Shown here: in pieces, positions 44,651 to 57,160 of the stretch
Numbering within the stretch: position 1 is the stretch's first letter
How the letters are laid out: every line of letters starts with the position of its first letter
NCBI RefSeq assembly: GCF_030272615.1
Contig: NC_081413.1
Location: forward strand, 158,228,849-158,292,848
Direction: 5' to 3'
DNA length: 64,000 nt
Origin: Cryptomeria japonica
Lineage: Eukaryota; Streptophyta; Pinopsida; Cupressales; Cupressaceae
Notes under the pieces: generated by a model
Seen by the model: only the letters and a program-made list of their open reading frames with translations
Database searches by the model: none
Told to the model about the DNA's origin: nothing
Translations under genes and position numbers: made by a program

Positions 44651-47600
44651 AAGAAATAAAAAAAGATCACAATAAATATGGAAGGATTAGATAGCTCCTA
44701 TGCCAATGGTGCAATATGACAAAAGAGAAGCCAAGCTATTTAGAAAAAATAAAAACCTACTAGAGCTCTCACATGCCAATCTCCCCTAGGTATTCCATCC
44801 CTTTCGAGTAGTCATTATGAGTTGATTGAAGCATAATTATTTCAAATTGCATTTAAGGACTAAACTTGATTTAAAAAGAATCATGTAGCATCTTAAATGT
44901 GAGGAGACCATCTAATTTAGAACTTTAAAAGAAGAATCCCCAATAGCATATTGAATGCTTACCAAAATTGTCTTTGGCCTTTGTTCACTATTGTTGAATA
45001 AGTCCAGCTAGGGGTCTAATTAGGGATAACATAAAACTTGCAATTTAGCATATTTCCAAAGTTGTTTCTTAACATTACATATTCCTTTTTAGATTTAGAG
45101 TGCATACATAGAGGTCATCTGTTCCAAACATTAGTGTTAAGACAAATCAAATACAAGTTATGGGGTCAATTCCACACATAAGGTCTATGTTTGCATTCAT
45201 GAAAATAACCTTTGCATTAGTAGAAGTGAACTAGGCAATTTTATAGTTAGATTTAGAGGCCAACAACAATCATTCATCATGCCCAGTTTTCAAATATCTT
45301 AGCAAGTGACTTTCTAACATGTACACAATGTAATCACCATCAAGTTCAAAACTAATACTACATGTGGGATGTGCATGCTTCATATCAAAGGGTCCTTGGT
45401 CTATTAGTGAAGTTGAATGGTTCCAAATGAGTCCACAAGGGTTCAAGTCTCATTACATGTGAGGTCCCCCAATACAAAAAAAGATGATGTTAGAATCATG
45501 CACTATGCAACTTTGGTATAATGATGTTAACCCAAAAAAAATTAATTATTTGTGCACCTAAAATCCTAACTTCCAATACAAAAGATGATATCAATATCAT
45601 TATGTGTGAGATCACTTGATACCAATGATACCAGAATCTTACACGACGCAACTTTGATATAATAAATACTGCCCCAAAATAAATCAATTATTTGTGCACC
45701 TAAAATTCTATCTCCAAATACAAAAAAGAAAAACTAATTACATTGCATTTAATTTAAATAATATCCACATCAAATATACCATTTATTTCAACTATTAGAT
45801 ATCATTCCCATTTCATTTATTTAAGGAATAATACTACTTAACTACTTTAATGTATTGAAAGAAACTTCCTCACATAATATATCCAACTTCAATATATATT
45901 TTAAAAGACTCACCATCTTAATAAATACTTAACTGCTATACATGATCTTAAAACTAATTATTAATAATATTGTTAAAAAAAAGAAGATTATATAAATATC
46001 TAACATCTTTTATTTACCAAAATGATAAAGAGACAGTTGTATGGTCCAAAAAGATGAAATACATTTCTTAAAAATGTAGTACATGGAGATGCCATGTGGA
46101 TGGCCATGTATGGGCATTCACATTAATCTATTACACATATATACATACATGTGTCCAAGGAATAAGGTGTTTTGGTGCATTCAACGCTCTCACATGCTGT
46201 CGTGGTCTTTTTGTACTGATTTGTCGTATCATTGGAAGACCGTTCAAGGTAATGAAATATCCCACACAGATTTTATGGGAACTTTATCTTTAAGATATTA
46301 GCGCTTCTTTGTGGTTCACATTTCTCTCTCGTGCTTAAATTTTCTTACCCTTTCCAGTACTTAAATAGGGCACGTGTTGACATTGTATTGCCTACCTTTT
46401 TTTCACTTAAATAGCCTATATGTAAGAGAGCATGCTTCGTGTGGGAAGTGCTTGGGGTTAGTTATTTTGAGTCTCTTCTTTCCCTAATTATTGGGAGAGG
46501 TATCCAATGTGTCCTTTGAAGATAGACTCTTGAATGAATGAATGAACTTTTTTAACGAGGTTCATGAGAGTACATTGTTGGTGGGACTGAGGAAAATATC
46601 CTTAATTTATCGATTCTTTATATGTCGGAATTCTTATTAAAAGTATTGAAGATTGAAAAGGAAAATGGTTGTAACTATAATGTGGTGTATAGGCATAATA
46701 TTCTATGATCTCTACACATTAAAAGTCTACTTTTTATATATTATTTTTTTATAGATAAGAAGGGAGTGTGGTGTTAGTTGTTTCAATTTTCTATTAGAGT
46801 TATGAAGGAGACATAAATTTGTCTAATGTGATGCAAGTATATGTAGATTATGAAAAGAGTATGTGTGAGGAATTGATTTATTTATAGTTTTTCATTGTCT
46901 CACTTACATGCCAAAATAAGATAGCAAGTGTTTTGAAGTGAGACAATCTTTTGGTTCTTGCTTGTATCTCAATTTGATATAAAAAAGATTGACCCCATTA
47001 TATTTTAGTTCTAAGATTAGAGTACTTATATGTAGGTTTTATGACATGTTGCATTTTTGAATTTGTTGTTGTCACTCATGGTTAGATTTTGTGACATGAT
47101 TGCTATAAGACTTAAAAAATCATTATAGACTCTATGTTTTGCACCCACAAAATCAATCTACATGTGCATATTGTTCTCTACTTGTGGGTTTGATTTGTGA
47201 AACCATAATCACATGTAAATCTTGTTTCCCCACTTTTGGAATCCATGTAAATAAAACAAGTAGTGGTGATAAACACCTTCGAGGAGTTTGGTACCCCTAA
47301 GATCAAATTTAATGGTTTTTAATTAAGTATTAAAGACATGACGAACAATCATGCAATATGATTAGTCAGTTATAGCTATTTATGTCATGACAATGTGATG
47401 CTCTAAAGATAATGTAATAGGCAATCCCAAGATCAAACTTGTAGTGCTCTCACTTTTAAAATTTAGTGAGAAAAAACATGCACTATTGGTTTTTATCTCT
47501 AATTCACCCATTATTTAATGGACCTTTTAGTTATTAACATGGACCACATGATACTCCCTCTACCCAAATCTTGATATCTAGGCATTTAAAATTAATTGTA

Positions 47601-47925
47601 AGTTTACGAAAAAACCCCTATTGACATCAATAATTCTTTATCCTATAATGAGGGGATATCTAAGTAAAGATACACAACCAATTTTTTTTGTATAAGGGTG
47701 TGTAGTCTAAGACACCATGGATGTTATATACACTATATTTAGACCGAAACAAAAAGAGATTAGAACGATATCAAACCCTTCATTCCAAATCAAGCATAAT
47801 CTATGCTAGAGCAATAAAAGGTACACATGATAATATTTACCTTCAGTTACCAAATGAAGAAAGTTCTTTTTAAAGTGGATGTCATTGATGGGTGTTTTTG
47901 CACTCAATCAACTTAGATAAGATGC
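44651..47925. other. AT-rich DNA without recognisable genes
   Basis: No domain is recognised. A degenerate direct repeat of about 120-140 bp (AATTATTTGTGCACCTAAAAT near 45545 and 45688) suggests an old duplication. The 72-codon frame at 46083-46301 has no recognisable feature. Confidence 0.5.
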
Positions 47926-48872
47926 GGATAAAAGCACAAAACTGTGTCACGTTTCAGGCCAACTTATCAGCACAAGTGAATTTAAGTAATTTTAACTAAA
48001 AATTAATTTTAATCAAACATATGGTCTATAGAGATTCATTATAGCTATCTTATATATGGGCCACAACTTTTTCAATTGGAATTATGTACTAAATGTATAT
48101 TTTATACCACTTTGGCTCTAAATACCATTTTTTTTTTTGAAAAACTTGATGTTTCAACAACTCCTACCCTTATAAATAATATATATTTTTTAAATGTAAA
48201 AATACCCTTTTATAGATCTATAAGTGAGTTTTCAAAAATATATATATTTTAATATTTTAGTTAGTTTTTTATATTTATATTTTATTTTTATTGAAAGTAG
48301 GTCATCAACACTAAAATATAAAGTTGATTATCTTGTAAAGGAAAAATACAAAAAAAAATTTAAAATTTTTGAAAAAAATGAACGCACTAGAAAAAAGAGT
48401 CTATGTCAAGATGATACAATTATTTTTCAATTTGGATAAATAATTAAGAAAAAAGGTGACACCAAATGGAAAGAGTTATATTTCAATACACGCAACTTTT
48501 CAAATTTATTGAAAAATATATATGCATAAAAAAATAGTTAAAAATATATTTTTACACCAAAGTTTCAAGTTATCAATATACACAAAAAAAAATTGAAGAA
48601 AAAAGGGTAAAATTTACTATATAAAGTGTGACGCCTCGTGTAACTTTAATTTCAACATTTTATTAGCAACTAAATTATAGTGTTTACTTCATAAGAAAGT
48701 ATATTCAAATAAATTACAAACATAAAATACACAAAAAAATATACATTTTATTAGTTTACATCATTTCAAAATTTAAAACATATATTTCACTTTCTATTGA
48801 TTCAATTTAAAAAGATGCATCAACATTGGCCATTTCCTTATAAAAGTGTGACACAATTTTGTGCTTTTACCC
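47926..48872. mobile_element. TIR-bounded non-autonomous DNA element (MITE-like), 947 bp
   Basis: Inverted ends of about 28 bp: left GGATAAAAGCACAAAACTGT (47926) and right, complemented, GGGTAAAAGCACAAAATTGT (48872), both continuing GTCAC. The 4 bases ATGC flank both sides (47922-47925 and 48873-48876), a possible TSD. The interior is AT-rich and non-coding. The superfamily is undecided. Confidence 0.6.
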
Positions 48873-49899
48873 ATGCACTAGGTATCCTATCTCTCTAAAG
48901 GAAAACAAACCCATATAACAAGGATGAGTTTACCCCAAGTTTCCTAAAGGTCAGGTCACGATCATGTTGGATAACTCAGTGGTGTAATGTGCTTGTTGGT
49001 TACACAAGGAATAGCAAACAATATACTAAATGTTGATGCTTAAGACATTTATGCTTATGAGTGGTATACGGTAAGATGCAGTGATAATAGATCCTCAGTT
49101 TAATCAAAGATGTTCAAGAAAACTTTAAAAGATTAGGGTTTAGAGATATAAAATCCCATACAAAAATATTCAGATGCTATAGTAGACAAATTCATCATAA
49201 TCCCTCTTCCTACCTTACTAGAATGAATCATAGATCAATAGAAAGGGATGCAATCTTCTATGGTTACTTAAAAAAATAATTTTCAAATCAAAATACCTCA
49301 TGAAGACTATATAGATATTCTGATTGAACTAGAAAATAAAGAATTAACATTCACACTGATTTGCCATCAACAAGCTAGATATGAATTAATTCTTCAATTC
49401 ATCAAATACTTTAGCATCTAAAGATCATTGCATTTCAAACTACTTTCTATGCTTGGAAGGAAAACCATGAAAATAAATCAAACAATATAAGAATTTTTTT
49501 TATCAAAGCTTAACTTTCTTTAATTCGATCCACCATGTTTCAACAATATCTTATCCAAATTAAGAAAAAGAAACATGCTACTTTTAATAGTCACTGCCAA
49601 CAAACCTAGAGGGCTTAATAAAGAGTAGAATAGAGCTCAACACTGATGTCCAAGATTAAAGGACAAAAGACTATTACAACAAATAGCTTCTAACAAACTT
49701 CAGACACTAGGCACTTAAGCACTACAAAAATCTGCCCAACAAGCAATCAATGTGGCAATTTTTTTCTTCTTTCTCAAATCACACTTGTCATGATATCCAC
49801 CTCATCGTGTTCCTAACAGTTTGTCAATTAACAAAATATTTCCTCTATCCTTCTTTGTATGAGCATACTGAGTGAAAAAATGCATAGTGTGCATCATGC
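48873..49899. other. Non-coding DNA left of G4, possibly its decayed end
   Basis: Around 49250 the words GCAATCTTCTATGG and TTTCAAATCA resemble the R-U5 part of units C and D on the minus strand. No intact terminus is found. Confidence 0.35.
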
Positions 49900-51475
49900 T
49901 CTTATAATCTGGATGGGGAGTGATCTATACTCTATACTTGCAACCATTAGACTCTTGAAGCATACACATTATTCTCCAACCTTCTTTTGAATGGTTGAAT
50001 TATTTAACTGTTACTAGTGAGTTTTCTATTCATTTAAATTTTATTTTGAAATTACATTCCCCATATGACTTTCATATATGCATATTTCCCATTGTTCTTT
50101 AAGCCAAGCTGAGTCCAACTCCATAATTTTATCACCCAATGTTCTAGTCACGAGGCTAAGGAAATCAGAGTAACTCTTCAACATTTATCCGCTTGAGCAA
50201 CCAATGCCAAAATTCATTTTCTAACTTTGTCTATGTTTTCCTTCCAATAACAAATTGCACTTTTCCAAAAGTGGGGTTCTTGTATCTTATCAATAGCCAA
50301 AATACCTACCTTTTCTATTATGTCTGAAGGAAAATCCAATAATGCTTCAATCTTCTGGAAATAAGGACCACAAGTCTTGTAACTACACTATTCAACTATT
50401 TTTCAGTTTTCCCTTTCATATCTTAAAATTGTTGATGTAACTGAATTACCTCATCAATCACCTAATTTCTATGTTGGAACACACCATCAATTCACATTTA
50501 GGTATTTTCAGCCATAGCTTTCATCCTTTCTAATTCATCTAGAACTTTCTTAGGTAAGACCACTAGTGAAGCAAAACCACCCTTAGCTTATTGTACTAGG
50601 TTTTTCAAATACCTAATGTATTCTTGAAGTTCTTTTATTTTGAGATTTTAACTGAGCTTTAGTAGCTTCATCTTTGTCAATATTCTTCATGACTTTTCTA
50701 ATTGATTCTTTAAACTCGTCAACAAATTGTCTTTTTGATATGGACCATAAATTAGTAGAAGTGATTTGAAATTCTTATGGAGTTAAATCCCCCTTATTTG
50801 TATCTATCATGGGTACTACCACATGAAGAGTTCCTGATCCTAAATAGTCCCCAGTCATACAAGATCTTACTTTAGCCTTCTTCTCTTTTGGTTTATCTAT
50901 TCTACTTAATAGATCTTGTAGACTTATAATAGGTCTTTCTATAATTGGCTACATAGGTTGTAGTTATTCTTTCAACCAATTAGGAGCAGTTAATTCTTCT
51001 TCATGAGATTTAGAGTAAGGATCAAGTGGAATATGTTGCTCTTGGCCAATATCGTCATCCTTTTGATGTTGCTCCTCCAAGGTTTCAATATATATCTCTT
51101 CAATAGGCTTATTTGATTCAAGATGAATTTTCTTATCTTCTTGAATATTTTTCTTGGGGGCATCTCATTTCTCTTCACCTTTATCATCTCCTTGTATCCA
51201 TTTATCTTCTTCAATATGTGGTTTTTCTTGTTTAGTTCCATGTTGTTCTTCACCTTCACCAACCTTTTCAAGGCTTCTCTCTTAATCAACCAAATATTTT
51301 TCATCACTCTTTATATCCTCTTCTTCTATTTCATCTTCACTTTTGTCCTCTTCTTCTTTTTCAGAGGATGATATTTCTTGCATAGGAGGTATAGTAGAGC
51401 ACTGTTGATCTCTTTTTCTTTTAGTTCTCTTGGTACTTTCTATTCCACTAAGTGATAGAATCTCCAAGTCATTTT
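49900..51475 (-). pseudogene. G4: fourth copy of the unit gene family, C-terminal half only
   Basis: The minus strand from 51467 encodes a very acidic, charged stretch, then 'TAPNWLKE' (matching 'AIPDWLKERL' of unit A), 'LQDLLSRID', 'SGTLHVVVPMIDTNKGDLTP' (matching 'RKLQIVTPIVDKYEGEILAE') and 'KESIRKVMKNIDKDEATKAQ'. Then come decayed C-terminal blocks to about 50150. Several stops replace Gln codons. The N-terminal half is absent; the copy ends about 280 bp left of the Tat 3' LTR. It is the most diverged copy. Confidence 0.6.
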
Positions 51476-51752
51476 AATTTTCCTAATACTTATGACTATC
51501 TCTTTAATGGAAGGGTTCATTTCTTGTCATAATTCCCTTATCATTTAATCCATTGTCATCCAGGGGTGTTTAAAGTTGTTTGTAGTAAGAATGGTCAATT
51601 TTGGGGAGGTGTTTTGGTGTTCTATTTTGAAATATTTTTGGTCTAGCTTTGACAGTCCAGTAGTACGAAGTTTTATTGAATTTTCTCTATTCTATCCTGC
51701 ACTTATTTATGCTTATAATCCTAAGCCTAAGAAAATATATATGACTAATGAT

Positions 51753-53316
51753 TGTAGATGTTAACTTTTGTTTTGATTTGAATTGGCGTTTTGGATGGTG
51801 GAGTCTGCCTAATCAATGACACACTTACAAAAAATAAATCTAATACTAATCAGACTTTTGCAAAAGAAAATTTAACTATTTGGAAAAAATAAATCTAAGT
51901 TACGCTTGTATAAATTGAAATATTAACTACATTATTCTTAAACCACAATGTAGGAAACTAAACAACTCCATTTTGTCACACTTTATCAGATTTCCAGCTT
52001 TGGTCTTTACAATGCAACAACTAAGAAAATCATTAATCTACTTCTAATCTAATCAATCAAATTGAAAGCTAATAAAACACAACATTCAATGTAAAAGATT
52101 TAGAAGAACAAATCAATTCTAGATGAAACTATGTGCTTAATTGAAATTCAAAGGAGAAAAAAGTTGATCTATTCTTCACATGCAAATTTGAGACTTAAAA
52201 ACCTACTAAAGAGGGGAAAACCGATTTGAAGGTCAAATGATCAAAACATAACGAAATAAACATGCAAAATGCTAAAATATCATTAAAAGACCATTTCACC
52301 TTGCTATTTTACCTTCTCCTTCAGATTGAGCTTGATGAAGTGAAGATGCCCCTTGATAATGCTCCACTTGATGTACTCCTTTGATTGTTGGTTGTGGATG
52401 GCTCTCCAATGTTGTGCACAAATGGAATGGATTTGAAAAATGATAAGGATGAGATGATCAAGTTGCGAAGATGATTTCCTGGGCTCAAAAGGGTAGCATA
52501 AATTTACTGGATTTCAAGATGTTTTGAATGAAGGGATGGAGCCCTATTTTATAGGAAGAGGAGAGGAAAACGAATGGCTAGGATGAATTCAAGATGAAGG
52601 GCTAAGATTTACTTGTGAGCTCACACAAGGTCCAAGAGAGGGTGTGGAGACCAAGAAATATGCCTTAAAGGCATTTCGTATCTCCACACTCCACAAGATG
52701 CATTGGAGGAATTAAAAATTCTCCAAAAAAGGATATCATGGGGATTGGAGGAATAAAAAGGAATTAAAAATTCCTTGGGAGAGGGGATGCCTAGAGGAAT
52801 GTGTGATTTCAAAAATCTTACATTCACCTAGGAAAAAAACATTTAAAGCTAGTGGCTGGATGAAAAGGACAAAGAGTTGACTTTGTGGCTAATCATGATG
52901 ATTAACCATTAACGACTCATTAGGAGGGGGATTAGAGGAAATGTTAGGTGGGATTAATGTTTGGAGGAGAATTTGACTAGGAGAGAGAATGAGTGGAGGG
53001 AATAAAAAATTAGAAGAATAATATTAAGTGAGTTTAGGGATTTTCTAGAAGAAGGAATTAAGAAGATGATTTGTAGGAATCATGTAGGTTAACTAATTAA
53101 TTGAAATTAATTAGCTAAGAGGAAGATTTGTGAGGATTTGATTTTTTTAGAAGAATAAAGAAAGGGATTGATTTATTAAATAAATCAATCATATGCTATA
53201 GTGACAATATTAATTATATTTAATTAATATTGAGAGGAATTTGAATTAACATAATTAATTAATTAATTATGTGAGGAATTAAAAATAATTAAAATAATTA
53301 TTTTTAGGTGTCTACA
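51753..53316 (-). repeat. Tat element 3' LTR
   Basis: Starts on the minus strand TGTAGACACC at 53316, directly after the polypurine tract, and ends CATCTACA at 51753, so its ends are the inverted pair TGTAGA/TCTACA. It is 1,564 bp long. It holds a minus-strand TATA box CCTATAAAATAGGGC at 52541-52556. The ends are inferred because the 5' LTR is not in the window. Confidence 0.75.
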
Positions 53317-53330
53317 TTTTGCCCCTCTTT
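53317..53330 (-). promoter_or_regulatory. Polypurine tract of the Tat element
   Basis: Minus-strand AAAGAGGGGCAAAA directly before the LTR start. Confidence 0.85.
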
Positions 53331-53539
53331 GTAGCGAGGTGTGATGACACATTGATTCAAAGAATAATCTTGTTTTGATGCTGATATTGGTTTGATAGGA
53401 TGCCCCAGCTCTTGATTGATAGATTATGGTATGGTGATGCCCCCTCGGGAGATCAATTGAGGTATTTGATCTTTGGAGTTTTGTGAAATTGATATCCCGA
53501 TAGATTTGATTTGATTCGATTGATAAGATCTAGATTTAG

Positions 53540-54265
53540 TTTGGTTTCAAGAAGAATTCATCCTGTATAAGACAAAGATGATCAAAGTGTCTGGTTTCAG
53601 GAAGGATTCATCCTGTATAAGACATGATTGATCACAATATCTGGTTTCAGGAAGGATTCATCCTGTATAAGACATGATCGGAGTGTCTAGTTTCAGGAAG
53701 GATACATCCTGTATAAGACATGACTGATCACAACGTCTGGTTTCAGGAAGGATTCATCCTGTATAAGACATGATCAGAGTGTCTGGTTTTAGGAAGGATA
53801 CATCCTGTATAAGACATGATCAGATCACAACGTTTGGTTTCAGGAAGGATACATCCTGTATAAGACATGACTGATCACAATGTCTGGTTTCAGGAAGGAT
53901 ACATCCTGTATAAGACATGACTGATCACAACGTCTGGTTTCAGGAAGGATTCATCCTATATAAGACATGATCAGATCATAACGTCTGGTTTCAGGAAGGA
54001 TTCATCCTGTATAAGACATGATTAGATCACAACATCTGGTTTTAAAAAGGATTCATCCTGTATAAGACATGATTGATCACAACGTCTGGTTTCAGGAAGG
54101 ATTCATCTTGTATAAGACATGATCAGAGTGTTTGTTTTTAGGAAGGATACATCCTGTATAAGACATGACTAATCACAACGTCTGGTTTCAGGAAGGATTC
54201 ATCCTATATAAGACATGATCAGAGCATTTGGTTTCAGGAAGGATACATCCTGTATAAGACATGAA
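53540..54265. repeat. Tandem array of 15 units, 46-51 bp each, in the Tat 3' UTR
   Basis: Each unit has a constant part (CTGGTTTCAGGAAGG, then ATTCATCCTGTATAAGACAT) and a variable tail. One class ends GATCAGAGTG (about 46 bp), the other GACTGATCACAACG (about 50 bp). The classes are interspersed. The constant part includes a small inverted repeat (AGGAT/ATCCT). Its place between pol and the 3' LTR is where Tat elements are known to carry hypervariable tandem repeats. Confidence 0.95.
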
Positions 54266-55408
54266 TCAAAATCAGAATTGATTATGTGAGGAAAAAAAAA
54301 TAGAGGAAGAAAAATTAAGGTGGAAGGGATAGATGAGGAACAAATATGAAGCAGTCGTGAGGTATTTGGAAAGAAGAATACGAGATGCGAGACCACGGAG
54401 GAAAATGGGGGCAATTGAGAACTCCATGGGATTATTGAGTCTAGGATTTGATGGAATGATGGTGACATTTTGTGCACAACAAATGTGGAGAGCCAACCTA
54501 GTTTGATGTTGCTCTGAGTGACTTGCACCATTGATTATAGAAATCAGGATGCCATGAGAAACGCAGGGCGTGGACTGACTCTGTAGACAAACGAGAATTT
54601 CTTGCACACAACAATGCAAGTATTAAGAAACACTAATACAGAGTTGTGGGTTCGTGCAAGGAAACCCTCAAACACACCGATACCTCTTGTATACGAGAAG
54701 GTAAGTGTTGATAAACACTAGTACCAGGTCGCCAATTTATACAAGAAGGATCCAAAACATGCCATACTATGAAATATGCCCCAATATGCACCTATCATGA
54801 CATACCTGGATATGGAAGAACCCAGACAGTCGTAAATAGTGGTAGTCGTAGGGCAAAAGATGCAAGCCTATATGAAAAGATCTAACAAAATCTAACAAGT
54901 CTCTTCCTTGCGACCACATGATACCTCTTGCCAAGAGTAGAACTAGGATGGACTTGGGATTGTTTCTCAAGACTTCTTGAAGCTTACACACAGAGGCATA
55001 AAATCTCAGTTTCAATGGGACATTCCTTGTTCATGACTTAGGCGAAGACTTCATCATCATACGCATGTTTTATTGGGAGGCAGAAAAGAAGGAATGTTGC
55101 GCATGGGTGAGCTGGATGGCAGATGATTTGTAGTATCGACATGATAGATAGTGGATCCGGTTATTTACCTTGGCATCTACACAGAGGTTTTTACCAAGGT
55201 ACTTGTCCATAGCACCACCAAGTGGTTTTCACTAATGGACGAACTATTTTTTTTTCTTTCTTTTTCTGATTTTTTAATTTTTTTGTGTCATAAGGTGCCT
55301 GTTTGCTAGGTTTTCACCAAAGTGACGATTTTTTCAGGATCTTTTTCTCATTTAAAAAAAAAAAATTTTCTTGATTTTTTTTTTTGACAATTTAAGACTT
55401 TCTGAGGA
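54266..55408 (-). other. Remaining Tat 3' untranslated region
   Basis: Non-coding between the array and the integrase stop. T- and A-rich tracts lie at 55240-55385. The opposite or overlapping frames (54199-54619, 54767-55015) show no domain and are judged chance. Confidence 0.6.
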
Positions 55409-57160
55409 CTAAGCATAAAATCTTTTGAGGTGCATGATATTCATAGGATCATCCAAAGGATCGCCTTTAGGAGTAGCCAACTGATAAGCTCCTGATCCAT
55501 ATTTTGCTGTGATTACATATGGTCCAAGCCAATTAGGCTCGAACTTGCCTTTCTTTTCTATTTCTTGTAGATTTTTCTGATTTTCCATGAGGACAAGATC
55601 ACCAACTTGGAATTCTTGGGTTCTGACTTTTTTATGATAACTCATGTGCAGATGGTTTTGATATACCCGAAGATGATTCAAGGCCTTGAGGTGCCTTTCA
55701 TCTAACAATTCTAGCTCTTGTAAGCGGGCAATTCTGTATTCTTCCTCTGGTAGGATGTTTTGTAGCGATACCCTTAGAGAGGGGACCTCAATCTCAAGGG
55801 GAAGGATGGCTTCGGAACCAAATACTAGGGAATAAGGAGTGGCACCTGTGGGGGTGCGGATGGAGGTGCGGTAGGCCCACAATGCAGGATGGATTTGGAG
55901 GTGCCAATCATGGCCCGCTTCATTGACTGTCTTTTTGAGGATTTTTATTAGGGTTTTATTAGAAGCCTCAGCTTGGCCATTGCCTTGGGGGTAATATGGA
56001 GTGGAGAAGAGGTGTTGGATGTTGAATTTTTGGCAGAGTTCTTTGACATCCTGGTTCTTAAATTGTTTACCATTATCTGTGATGATAACTTTTGGGATGC
56101 CATATCGGCAGATTAGGTAGTTCAGGATGAATTTGGATATTTGCTTGCCGGTGGTGAAAGTAAGAGGGATAGCCTCTACCGACTTGGTGAAGTATTCGGT
56201 GGCGATGATAATGAATTTATGTCCGTTGGAAGATGAAGGGTGGATTTTCCCAATGAGATCGAGTCCCCACTATGAGAAGGGCCATGGTGTAATGAATGGC
56301 TGCAATTCTTGTGACGGTGCATGAATCTTATTGCCATGCTGCTGGCAAGGGATGCATTTCTTCACATAATTGTATGCATCTTCTTCCATTTTAGGCCAAT
56401 AGTATTCTATTCTCAAAATTTTTTTAGCCAATGTGAGTCCACTTGAGTGTGCCCCATAGATACCCTCGTGTACTTCGCGTAATGCCCATTCTGCTTCTTG
56501 TTTATCTAAACACCTTAGGAGGGAACCATCAAAATGCCTTCTAAACAAGGTGTCTGCAAGGATGGTGTAACGGGCACATCGGCGGATGAAGGTTTGCTGT
56601 TGGGTTTTGGTGAGGTGTAGGGGAATGGTGTTGTCTTTGAGGAAAGCGAAGGTTTCTTGGTACCAAGGGGACTCGGGACCAACGAGAACACACACCATTT
56701 TAGACTTTGGTAGGTCGTATGCCGATATAAACAATTGCTCGACCAAGAACTCGCACTTTTGACTGTGTGCTAGCATTTGAAGGAGAGAGCCAATGGTGGC
56801 CATTGCATCTGCAGCCTTGTTGTTTGTTCGTGGGATTTGGTCAAACTTGATTGCTGTGAAATGTTGCTTAAGATCTTCAACCATGGTATGGTAGGGAAGG
56901 AGTTTATCATCTTTTGTCTGGTATTCATCATTGACTTGTTTTATGATGAGTTGGGAATCACCATAGACTTGTAATTCCTTTATTTTCTAGTGGATAGCCA
57001 AGTGTAAACCTATGATGAGGGCTTCGTATTCTGCTATGTTATTGGTACATGCAAAGGCTATCTTGTATGATTTGGGGATGCCATCTCCTTGAGGTGTGAC
57101 CAATAATATTCCTGCCCCTGATCCATTTTAAGTGTAGGAGCCATCAAAATAAAATTTCCA
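55409..57160 (-). pseudogene. Tat archaeal-type RNase H and integrase
   Basis: The second RNase H starts at 'WKFYFDGSYT' (Asp near 57145) and continues with 'NNIAEYEALIIGLHLAIH' and 'VYGDSQLIIKQV' to about 56770. Integrase: HHCC finger 56490-56330, catalytic triad Asp in 'WGLDLIG' (about 56258), Asp in 'ITDNGKQF' and Glu in 'GNGQAEASNKT', all intact, then a C-terminal domain to the TAG at 55409. Stops at 57128, 56987 and 56270; the last interrupts 'PWPFSQW', where Gln is expected. Confidence 0.92.

Noticed and set aside
46083-46301. Possible small gene in AT-rich DNA
   Set aside because: Two overlapping frames, no domain, no splice or promoter support.
53540-54265. CRISPR-like regular repeats
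   Set aside because: Units are contiguous with no unique spacers, in a plant retrotransposon 3' UTR; a tandem repeat explains them.
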